Shown in pieces: positions 18,248 through 25,831 of a stretch of DNA of 34,722 nucleotides; the stretch's first letter is position 1, and each line of letters begins with the position of its first letter. Location: contig CADACW010000037.1 of NCBI GenBank assembly GCA_902786565.1, forward strand, positions 1 through 34,722, written 5' to 3'. Both the position numbers and the translations under genes were made by a program. Under the pieces are notes generated by a model that saw only the letters and a list, made by a program, of their open reading frames with translations, did no database searches and was not told the origin of the DNA. Source of the stretch: an uncultured Prevotellaceae bacterium. Lineage in GTDB: Bacteria; Bacteroidota; Bacteroidia; Bacteroidales; Bacteroidaceae.

Positions 18248-18665
18248 CAAAACAGTTCTTTTGTTATTCTGTCTTCAAAAAAGTTCTTTTGTTATTCTGT
18301 CTTCAAAAAAGTTCTTTTGTTATTCTGTCTTCAAAAAAGTTCTTTTGTTATTCTGTCTTCAAAACAGTTCTTCTGTTATTCTGTCATCAAAAAAGTTCTT
18401 TTGTTATTCTGTCTTCAAAACAGTTCTTCTGTTATTCTGTCTTCAAAAAAGTTCTTTTGTTATTCTGTCTTCAAAAAAGTTCTTTTGTTATTCTGTCTTC
18501 AAAAAAGTTCTTCTGTTATTCTGTCTTCAAAACAGTTCTTCTGTTATTCTGTCTTCAAATAAGTTCTTTTGTTATTCTGTCTTCAAAAAGTTCTTTTGTT
18601 ATTCTGTCTTCAAAACAGTTCTTTTGTTATTCTGTCTTCAAAAAAGTTCTTCTGTTATTCTGTCT
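18227..18665 (+). repeat. 28-base tandem repeat array, about 15.7 copies
   Basis: Fifteen complete units and a partial sixteenth. Each starts GTTCTTTTGTTATT and ends CTTCAAAA plus two variable bases, with no spacers. Starts fall at 18227, then every 28 bases to 18563, which is one A short (27), then 18590, 18618 and 18646. Variation sits mostly at unit position 7 (T or C) and in the tail (AAAACA, AAAAAA or AAATAA). The plus strand lacks stop codons in all three frames, but the only starts are TTG, so coding is unlikely. The array ends 73 bases before the ABC exporter gene; no canonical promoter for that gene is visible between. Confidence 0.97.
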
Positions 18666-18738
18666 CTTAAAAAGGTAGTATGTCTTCAATAATAATCTGG
18701 CACCGAAAACGTTATTATAATGTCTATAATCTGTCAGT

Positions 18739-20565
18739 ATGTCTACAAAAACTACCTCACAAGAGTCGAAGATGAATATCTGGGGCCTGCTGCGCAACAT
18801 CTTGCCCTTTGTACTACCCTACCGGTGGCTCATCTTCATCACCCTGAGTCTGACGCTTGCCGCCTCGCTGATGGCACAGGTCAACGCTGTGGTGCTTGAC
18901 CGCACCGTGGATGCCATCAACGCGCTCACACAGCAGGAGGGCGGTTTCGACTGGGGGGCTGCCGCACGCATCCTCACCGTCATCACCATTGTGCTGCTGG
19001 GCAAGGAACTGGCGGGAGCGGTAGTCACCTTCTTCCAGCGCTACTATGGCGAGCGCATGCGCATACTGGTGAGCCGCGACCTCTCGTTGAGAGTGGTGGA
19101 CCGCATCCTGTCGTTCCGCATGGCCTTCTTCGCACAGGAGGGCAACGAGACGGGAAAGCTGCAGTCGCGCATAGACCGAGGCATCATGAGCCTGAGCAAC
19201 ACGGTGAACAATTTCTTCATAGAGATTCTACCGCTCTTCACCAGTGCCGTCTTGGCCTTGGTGCTCATGTTTGCCGCCAACGTCTATGTGGGACTGGTGG
19301 CACTCTGCATCGTGCCGCTCTACTTCTGGGTGACCTACATTCAGGCCAGCCGGATGAAAGGGGGGCGCAGGGGCATCTTCGGCACCCACCAGCAGGTGAG
19401 CCAGGGCATACTCAACATCCTGGAGAGCATCAACGTCATCAAGTCGTTCAACCGCGAACAGATAGAGGCCGACCGCCAGGCCAACATCCAGCGCAACATG
19501 ACCGACCTGCAGCTGAACACGCGCAAGCAAAGCTACTTCTTCAACGGCTTGAAGAGTTTTCTTGAACAGATTGGTACTGTGCTCATTATCATCCTCACCG
19601 CCTACCTCGTGCTGACCGACTATCCGGGCATGTCGATAGGAAAAATCATGTACCACGTGATGCTCTTCGCCAACGTCAGCGCACCCATCCGACAGCTGCA
19701 CCGCATCTACGACGACATGAACGATGCGCTCATCTACGCGGAGGGCTTCTTTGGCATACTCCACGCCGACGGCGAGGTGGAGCGATCCGGCAGCCACCGC
19801 CCCGACAAGGTGAAGGGCGACTTTGTGCTCTCTGGCGTCAACTTCACTTATCCTGGCGGCACAAAAGCCCTGACCGACGTGTCGATGCACATACCCAGCG
19901 GCAAGATTACGGCGCTGGTCGGTCTGAGCGGCGCGGGCAAAAGCACCATTGTAAACCTGCTGGACAAGTTCTACCACCCACAGCAGGGGTCCATCACCCT
20001 CGACGGCGTGGAACTGCGCCAATGGGACACGCAATGGCTGCGCGACAACGTGGGGCTGGTGCTGCAGAAGAACCACATCTTCGACGGAACAATCGAGGAA
20101 AACATTCGCTACGGCAACCCTGCGGCCACCCACGACGACGTGGTGAAAGCGGCACAGCAGGCGTGCATCTACGACCAGATTATGGAACTACCGCACCAGT
20201 TCGACACACAGGCACTGCAACTGAGCGGCGGTCAGCAACAGCGCATCGCCATAGCCCGAATGTTTCTGAAAAACCCGCCCATCATCTTCCTCGACGAGCC
20301 TACGGCAAGTCTCGACGCCATTGCCACCGAGCAGATAAAGGCCAGCATCGATGCCATCAAGCAGGGGCGCACCGTCATCATCATTTCACACAACATCGGG
20401 CAGATTATCGACGCCGACCAGATATACGTGCTCCAACAGGGGCGCGTGGTGCAGGGTGGCACGCCCGACGAGGTCTATCGCAAGGGAGGTCTCTACAAGG
20501 AAATATTCGATGCCAGTGCCCGCAGCATGAACATCGACAAGATTGCCAGCACGATGGAGCTGTAA
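18739..20565 (+). CDS. ABC exporter, fused transmembrane and ATPase domains
   Basis: A 608-residue half-transporter of the MsbA/type IV exporter fold. Six hydrophobic segments lie between about residues 27 and 310. The ATPase domain begins near residue 355 (FVLSGVNFTYPGG) with Walker A GLSGAGKST, Q-loop LVLQKNHIF, signature LSGGQQQRIAIAR, Walker B IIFLDEPTASLD and switch IIISHN. It should work as a homodimer in the inner membrane; lipid or drug export is plausible but the substrate is not shown. An alternative ATG lies at residue 12 (MNIWGLL). It is preceded by the 28-base array rather than an obvious promoter, so array length could influence it. It converges with the downstream gene at a 16-base gap. 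Confidence 0.93.
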   Translation: MSTKTTSQESKMNIWGLLRNILPFVLPYRWLIFITLSLTLAASLMAQVNAVVLDRTVDAINALTQQEGGFDWGAAARILTVITIVLLGKELAGAVVTFFQRYYGERMRILVSRDLSLRVVDRILSFRMAFFAQEGNETGKLQSRIDRGIMSLSNTVNNFFIEILPLFTSAVLALVLMFAANVYVGLVALCIVPLYFWVTYIQASRMKGGRRGIFGTHQQVSQGILNILESINVIKSFNREQIEADRQANIQRNMTDLQLNTRKQSYFFNGLKSFLEQIGTVLIIILTAYLVLTDYPGMSIGKIMYHVMLFANVSAPIRQLHRIYDDMNDALIYAEGFFGILHADGEVERSGSHRPDKVKGDFVLSGVNFTYPGGTKALTDVSMHIPSGKITALVGLSGAGKSTIVNLLDKFYHPQQGSITLDGVELRQWDTQWLRDNVGLVLQKNHIFDGTIEENIRYGNPAATHDDVVKAAQQACIYDQIMELPHQFDTQALQLSGGQQQRIAIARMFLKNPPIIFLDEPTASLDAIATEQIKASIDAIKQGRTVIIISHNIGQIIDADQIYVLQQGRVVQGGTPDEVYRKGGLYKEIFDASARSMNIDKIASTMEL

Positions 20566-20581
20566 GACTGGGCACTCCCCG

Positions 20582-22192
20582 TCACGCCTCTTCGCTCTTC
20601 CATTCTGTGATATTCCTTTCCTCCTGCGAGAAGGCGAGGCCGACCTTGATGATGGGGCGGCCATCCATAGCATACTTGCGGGCGTAGCCGCGCTCGTCAA
20701 TTTGGCGAAGGGCCTCATCGGCGCTCTTGCCGTACTTCAACTCTATGACATAGATGCCCTTTGGCATCTTCAGCGTCAGGTCGGCACGCCCTTTTGAGGA
20801 GAGGTCTTCGGCCACCACGTCGGCACCGAAACTGACGAAGAGTGTGTAGAGCATGACATGAAAGTGGTGCTCATTCTTGTCGGCGAGCATATAGGGCACA
20901 CCAGCAAAAAAGACTTTTAGGGCCTCGATGAAAGCGGGGAGATTGCCATCGTCGCGGAAGTCGAGGTAGGCATTCTGGAACACCGAGCGGTTACGGTTGC
21001 CTGCCTGCGTGTTGGTGACGTAGCGATAGAGGCACAAGGCAAAGCCCTTTCGCACCTCCTCGTTGGGAAATCCCAGTACGTACTGGTTGCGACTGGGGCG
21101 GTAGTCCTTGATGGTGAGGTAGCCGCTCTGGTAGAGCACGGGCAGCGGTTGCTCGTAGCTGTCGAAGGGCTGGTCGAAATCTTCAGCCATACAGGGTGTG
21201 CCCTCCACATCGGTCACGTCCAGCCGGGGCATCTGTGCCAGCATATCGATGAGGGCGCGGGTGGTGCCGCTCTCGAACCAGTAGTCGGACACTTTGCCAG
21301 AGTAAAAGGCTTTGAACAGACTGAAAGGATTGTAGACATCAGTCAATTCTTCGCCAAAATGGTAGCCGTCGTAGTTCTGCTTCAATCTCTCAAACATCGT
21401 GTCGTAATCAACTCGATGCTTCTCGGCCATCTGCTCAATGTCGGTGAGCAATACCGTGGTCAGTTCGTTTTCTGAGATACCACAGATAGTCTCATAAGCC
21501 GGTTGCATAGAGATATTGTTCAGCTGGTTCAGCTTGCTGAAGATGCCCATCTGCGAGAACTTGGAGATGCCGGTGATGAAAACGAACTGCAAGTGCGAGT
21601 CTTCGCTCTTCAGCGGGCCGAAGAGGTTCTGGAACCGCCGCCGGGCTGCTATGGTCTTTTCCTCGTTGCCCAGGCTGTGAAGGATGAAGTTGTCGTATTC
21701 GTCCACCAGCACCACCACCTTCTTGCCCGTCTGCCGCTCGGCGGTGCGGATGAGGTTTATCATTCGCACATTAACGTCCTCCCTGTCCGTCACAGTAAGC
21801 CCATACTGCTCTTCATACTGCGAGAGGATGAAGTCGATGAGCGTGTCCAACTGCTTCAGGTCTGACAGGTCGCCTGCACTGAAGTCGAAGCGCAGCACGG
21901 GGTGGTACTCCCATTTCCAGTTGGTCTGGGCGATGAAAAGTTGCGGCTGCTCAATGCCGTCGTCGGTGGAAAACGCCTCGAACAGCTCCCGCCGCCCCTC
22001 GAACACTGCCGCCAGGGTGCTCACCAGCAGAGACTTGCCGAAACGGCGCGGCCGACTGAGGAAGTAGGGCTTGCCCTCGGTTATCATCTTGTAGATGAGT
22101 GGTGTCTTGTCCACATACACGTAGCCTTCGGTGCGGATGCTCTCGAAGCTCTGAATCCCGACGGGGTATTTGCGCCTTGCTGAAACAATCAT
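20582..22192 (-). CDS. AAA-ATPase-like/PD-(D/E)XK nuclease-like protein
   Basis: A 536-residue protein of a family greatly expanded in Bacteroidetes. The N-terminal AAA-like domain starts YPVGIQSFESIRTEGYVYVD; the phosphate-binding loop is SRPRRFGKSLLVSTL, and KKVVVLVDEYDNFI is the Walker B region. The C-terminal PD-(D/E)XK-like domain has GRADLTLKMPKGIYVIELKY with the expected Asp and Glu-Leu-Lys, plus the trailing YGKSADEALRQI helix. The biological role of the family is unresolved; roles linked to mobile DNA or defence have been suggested, but nothing nearby settles this. It lies 29 bases after the GH3 gene on the same strand. Confidence 0.9.
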   Translation of the reverse strand: MIVSARRKYPVGIQSFESIRTEGYVYVDKTPLIYKMITEGKPYFLSRPRRFGKSLLVSTLAAVFEGRRELFEAFSTDDGIEQPQLFIAQTNWKWEYHPVLRFDFSAGDLSDLKQLDTLIDFILSQYEEQYGLTVTDREDVNVRMINLIRTAERQTGKKVVVLVDEYDNFILHSLGNEEKTIAARRRFQNLFGPLKSEDSHLQFVFITGISKFSQMGIFSKLNQLNNISMQPAYETICGISENELTTVLLTDIEQMAEKHRVDYDTMFERLKQNYDGYHFGEELTDVYNPFSLFKAFYSGKVSDYWFESGTTRALIDMLAQMPRLDVTDVEGTPCMAEDFDQPFDSYEQPLPVLYQSGYLTIKDYRPSRNQYVLGFPNEEVRKGFALCLYRYVTNTQAGNRNRSVFQNAYLDFRDDGNLPAFIEALKVFFAGVPYMLADKNEHHFHVMLYTLFVSFGADVVAEDLSSKGRADLTLKMPKGIYVIELKYGKSADEALRQIDERGYARKYAMDGRPIIKVGLAFSQEERNITEWKSEEA

Positions 22193-22221
22193 AGAATTGT
22201 CAAGAGTTAAACATAAGGAAC

Positions 22222-23715
22222 TTAACTGTTCAGGCTGAGGAGCTGGTCAATGTGCTCTCGGCTGTTGCTCAGGCGGGGAACCTTGTGCTGGCCGCCCAGT
22301 TTGCCGCGCAGTTTCATCCACTCGTTGAAGAGGCCCTTGCGGGCAACGACTATCTCCAGCGGCTGAAGGGTGATGTCCTTGTAGCGTTTGGCCTCGTAGT
22401 CGCTGTTCAGCTCCTGGAGCTTGCGGTCCAGGGTGAGGGCGAACTGCTGCAGGTCGGCCGGCGGGCGGCTGAACTCGATGAGCCACTGGTGGCGGCAGCG
22501 CGCATTCTGGTCCATAAACACCGGCGCGGCGGTATATTCCAGCACTTGGGCGTCCGTCATCTCGCAGGCGTAGGCCAGTCCCTGCTCGGCATTGTCGACG
22601 ATGAGCTCCTCGCCAAAGGCGTTGATGAACGACTTGGTGCGCCCTGAAATGACAAACTTGTAGGGGTTGGTGGAGGTGAAGCGCACGGTGTCACCAATCA
22701 TGTAGCGCCACAGGCCGCACGAGGTGGAGATGATCATGGCATAGTTCTTGCCCGGTTCCACGCCCCAGAGTGGAACAATCTCCTTGGAGTCCATCTCCTG
22801 GAACTCATAGAAGACGTCGTAGTCAAGCATCAGCATCATCGACTTGTCCTGCGGGTCGTCCTGTATGCCGAAGAAACCCTCAGAGGCATTGTAGGTCTCC
22901 ATATAGTGCATACGGGGACTGGTGATGAGCCGCTCGTACTGTTCGCGGTAGGGGGTGAAGGCCACGCCTCCGTGGAAGAACACCTCCAGGTTGGGCCACA
23001 CTTCCTCCAGATGTTCTTTGCCCGAAAGTTCCATCACGCGGTTGAGCACGGAGAGCATCCACGACGGCACACCTGACAGATTGGTCACGTTCTTGTTCAT
23101 GGCCTCGCGGGCTATGCGGTCGCGCTTCACCTCGAAGTCGGCCAGCAGGGCAGTCTTCTTGGACGGCACACGGATGAGGTTCACTACAGGATTGATGTTC
23201 TCGATGAGGATGGCACTCAGGTCGCCCACCAGCGAGCCGGGCAGATTGTAGTTTGGCGCGTGGCTGCCGCCCAGTATAAGGCCGCGCCCGTCGAAGAGGC
23301 GGCTCTCAGGATTGTTGCGCAGATAAATGGCCACCACATCGGTGCCGCCGCGATAGTGCAGACGGTGCAGGCCCTCGGATGAGACGGGTATGAACTTCGA
23401 CTTGTCGTTGGTGGTGCCGCTCGACTTGGCGTACCACTTCACCCTGCCGGGCCAGAGCAGATTGGCCTCGCCCTGGCGCATGCGGTCTATGTCGTCCTTC
23501 AGCTCTTCGTAGGTGCTCACGGGGGTGTTGCGCACAAAATCATCGTATGAATGTGTGGCGGCAAACAGGTGCTGACGCCCGAAAGCGGTGTCCTTGGCCC
23601 GCTCCAGCAGCCGCTCCAGCACTTCGCGCTGCAGCTCTGCGCCCTGCGTCTGGTGGCGCTCCAACTCGCGCCAGCGTGGCGCAAACAGATTTCTTGCTAT
23701 GCTTGTAATGCTCAT
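22222..23715 (-). CDS. GH3-family acyl-adenylating amido synthetase-like protein
   Basis: A 497-residue member of the GH3 family, named after plant auxin-responsive proteins, which adenylate carboxylic acids and join them to amino acids. Motif 1 is KSSGTTNDKSKFIPVS, motif 2 METYNASEGFFGIQ, and motif 3 GLWRYMIGDTVRF followed by ISGRTKSFINAFGEEL. All three ATP/AMP-binding motifs are intact, so the enzyme should be active. The bacterial substrate is unknown. It has its own promoter (23772-23805) and a 56-base leader. It could be the lead gene for the AAA/PD-(D/E)XK gene that follows. Confidence 0.93.
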   Translation of the reverse strand: MSITSIARNLFAPRWRELERHQTQGAELQREVLERLLERAKDTAFGRQHLFAATHSYDDFVRNTPVSTYEELKDDIDRMRQGEANLLWPGRVKWYAKSSGTTNDKSKFIPVSSEGLHRLHYRGGTDVVAIYLRNNPESRLFDGRGLILGGSHAPNYNLPGSLVGDLSAILIENINPVVNLIRVPSKKTALLADFEVKRDRIAREAMNKNVTNLSGVPSWMLSVLNRVMELSGKEHLEEVWPNLEVFFHGGVAFTPYREQYERLITSPRMHYMETYNASEGFFGIQDDPQDKSMMLMLDYDVFYEFQEMDSKEIVPLWGVEPGKNYAMIISTSCGLWRYMIGDTVRFTSTNPYKFVISGRTKSFINAFGEELIVDNAEQGLAYACEMTDAQVLEYTAAPVFMDQNARCRHQWLIEFSRPPADLQQFALTLDRKLQELNSDYEAKRYKDITLQPLEIVVARKGLFNEWMKLRGKLGGQHKVPRLSNSREHIDQLLSLNS

Positions 23716-23771
23716 TGAATAGATTTCAGATTACGATTGCAACAAGGCCTATGGGTCATGTTTTCGGAGTG

Positions 23772-23805
23772 CAAAGTTACTGCAAACTTTTCTAATAGCG
23801 GCAAG
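23772..23805 (-). promoter_or_regulatory. Promoter of the GH3-family gene
   Basis: Minus-strand TAACTTTG (23779-23772) matches TAnnTTTG; the upstream element is a weaker CTTG (23805-23802) at 22 bases. Confidence 0.7.
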
Positions 23806-23883
23806 ATTTACTTTTTTTAGCATCTTGCCCGCACACAGCACGCCAATCGGGCCGGCAATGGCCGCAGGCCGGTTTACCCCCTT

Positions 23884-23949
23884 TAGAGTTAAAAGGCACT
23901 TAACTTAGAGTTAAAAGGCATATAACTCGGAGTTATAAGGCATTTAACT
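23884..23949. repeat. Three 22-base tandem repeats with internal dyad symmetry
   Basis: Units at 23884-23905, 23906-23927 and 23928-23949 share GAGTTAWAAGGCAnnTAACT. Each unit carries AGTTA and TAACT facing each other, so each can form a small hairpin. A CCCC-TTTTT-GGGG hairpin follows at 23956-23968. The 395-base gap (23716-24110) otherwise holds only the two divergent promoters; I see no gene in it. Confidence 0.9.
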
Positions 23950-24042
23950 CTGAGACCCCTTTTTGGGGGGCGTCACGGAGGAGGCTTCAACTATCATAAA
24001 TCAAAGAATCGGCGGTTAAGGGAAAAATATGGGGAATTTACT

Positions 24043-24072
24043 TTTGTGTGCGCAAACAACTTCGTACCTTTG
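24043..24072 (+). promoter_or_regulatory. Promoter of the SulP transporter gene
   Basis: TTTG (24043-24046), 18-base spacer, TACCTTTG (24065-24072). It lies inside the longest open frame and therefore favours the ATG at 24111. Confidence 0.8.
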
Positions 24073-24110
24073 CAGCCCCAAAAGTGAAAAGAAAAGACGA
24101 TAAAGACAAG

Positions 24111-25796
24111 ATGAAGAAGTTTGATTTCAAGCCGAAAATGATTTCGGCAGTCAAGAAGTACGACAAAAAGACATTCATTTCCGACCTGATGGCAGGCATT
24201 ATCGTGGGCATTGTGGCTCTGCCTCTGGCCATTGCCTTCGGCATAGCCAGCGGCGTAAGTCCTGAGAAGGGCATCATTACAGCCATTGTTGCAGGATTCA
24301 TCATTTCGGCACTGGGCGGCAGCAAGGTTCAGATTGGCGGCCCCACGGGTGCCTTCATAGTCATTGTCTCAGGCATCATAGGCCAGTATGGCATGACGGG
24401 CCTGACCATTGCCACGCTGATGGCAGGCGTGTTCCTGATACTCTTCGGCCTGCTGCGGCTGGGCACCATCATCAAGTATATCCCCTACCCCATCATCGTG
24501 GGGTTCACCAGCGGCATTGCCGTGACCATCTTCACCACTCAGGTGAAAGACCTGCTGGGCATGAACATAGCCGGGCCGGTGCCTGCAGACTTCATTGAGC
24601 GATGGATAGCTTACTTTCAGAACCTGAGCGGAATAGACCCTTGGAGCACCGCCGTCGGTCTGACAAGCGTGGCCATCATTGCCACGGCTCCGAAGTTGAG
24701 CAAGCGCGTGCCTGGCTCGCTCATCGCCATCATCGTGATGACGGTGGCCGCCCTGCTGCTGAAGCAATATGCCGGGGTCACATCAATTGAAACCATCGGC
24801 GACCGCTTCAGCATCAACAGCCAGCTGCCCGGCGCCATCGTGCCCGAACTGTCGTGGGAGACCGTCAAAGGGCTGGTGGCCCCGGCTCTGACCATCGCCG
24901 TGCTGGGGGCCATTGAGAGTCTGCTCTCGGCCACCGTGGCCGACGGCGTGATTGGCGACCACCACAACTCGAACACCGAGCTGATAGGCCAGGGAGTGGC
25001 CAACCTGGCCGCACCGCTCTTCGGCGGAATACCGGCAACGGGAGCCATTGCCCGCACCATGACCAACATCAACAATGGCGGGCGCACGCCTGTGGCCGGC
25101 ATCATCCACGCCTGCGTACTGCTGCTCATCTTCCTCTTCCTGATGCCGCTGGCCAAGTATATCCCCATGGCGTGCCTGGCCGGCGTGCTGGTGGTGGTGA
25201 GCTACGGCATGAGCGGCTGGCGCTCGTTTGCAGCCCTGCTGCGCAACCCGAAGAGCGACATCACCGTGCTGCTGCTGACGTTCCTGCTGACCATCGTCTT
25301 CGACCTGACCGTGGCCATCGAGGTGGGCCTGATCTGCGCCTGCCTGCTCTTCATGCGGCGCATGAGCGAGACTACCGACGTGAAGGCCGTCTACGACGAG
25401 ATTGACCTGAACGTGGATGCCGACATGGAGCGGGGCAACCTGGAGCACCTCACCATACCGAAGGGTGTGGAGGTCTACGAGATAAACGGCCCCTACTTCT
25501 TTGGCGCCGGCAACCGCTTCGACGACATCATGGCCCGCTATGGCGACCGGCCGAAGGTGCGCATCATCCGCATGCGAAAGGTGCCCTTCATCGACTCTAC
25601 GGGCCTGCACAACCTGGAGAACCTGTGCCTGATGAGCCAGCGCGAAGGCATCACCATCGTGCTGTCGGGCGTCAACGAGAAAGTGGAGGCAGTGTTGCGG
25701 CGCAACGGATTCCAGCAATTGCTGGGCGACGAGAACATCTGCAACCACATTGACCTGGCGCTGGCCCGTGCCAATGAGTTGCTGGATGTAAAATAA
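24111..25796 (+). CDS. SulP-family anion transporter with STAS domain
   Basis: A 561-residue inner-membrane transporter (SLC26/SulP) for inorganic anions such as sulfate or bicarbonate. About a dozen hydrophobic segments span residues 25-425. Family signatures are LMAGIIVGIVALPLAIAFGI (SulP entry motif), GGSKVQIGGPTGAFIVIV and FGGIPATGAIARTMTNINNG. The C-terminal STAS domain, from about residue 455, has VEVYEINGPYFFGAGNRF and VPFIDSTGLHNLENL. The frame is open from 24048, but the promoter at 24043-24072 overlaps that extension. The anion cannot be chosen from sequence; no sulfur-assimilation or carbonic anhydrase gene is nearby. Confidence 0.93.
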   Translation: MKKFDFKPKMISAVKKYDKKTFISDLMAGIIVGIVALPLAIAFGIASGVSPEKGIITAIVAGFIISALGGSKVQIGGPTGAFIVIVSGIIGQYGMTGLTIATLMAGVFLILFGLLRLGTIIKYIPYPIIVGFTSGIAVTIFTTQVKDLLGMNIAGPVPADFIERWIAYFQNLSGIDPWSTAVGLTSVAIIATAPKLSKRVPGSLIAIIVMTVAALLLKQYAGVTSIETIGDRFSINSQLPGAIVPELSWETVKGLVAPALTIAVLGAIESLLSATVADGVIGDHHNSNTELIGQGVANLAAPLFGGIPATGAIARTMTNINNGGRTPVAGIIHACVLLLIFLFLMPLAKYIPMACLAGVLVVVSYGMSGWRSFAALLRNPKSDITVLLLTFLLTIVFDLTVAIEVGLICACLLFMRRMSETTDVKAVYDEIDLNVDADMERGNLEHLTIPKGVEVYEINGPYFFGAGNRFDDIMARYGDRPKVRIIRMRKVPFIDSTGLHNLENLCLMSQREGITIVLSGVNEKVEAVLRRNGFQQLLGDENICNHIDLALARANELLDVK

Positions 25797-25803
25797 GACC
25801 GAC

Positions 25804-25831
25804 GGCCCTCTGTCCTTAAGACAGGAGGGCC
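25804..25831. terminator. Hairpin between convergent SulP and TPR genes
   Basis: GGCCCTCTGTC (25804-25814) pairs with GACAGGAGGGCC (25820-25831) with one bulged G. The stem overlaps the last codons of the TPR gene. No clear T-run follows on either strand, so termination is inferred from position and stem strength. Confidence 0.6.

Noticed and set aside
18227-18665. CRISPR array
   Set aside because: The 28-base units are directly adjacent with no unique spacers, and no cas gene is present.
19228-20133. 301-codon antisense frame within the ABC exporter
   Set aside because: His/Val/Ala-rich composition typical of antisense shadows in this GC-rich coding DNA.
22192-22221. Insertion sequence ends around the AAA/PD-(D/E)XK gene
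   Set aside because: No inverted repeats or target duplications were seen flanking the gene.
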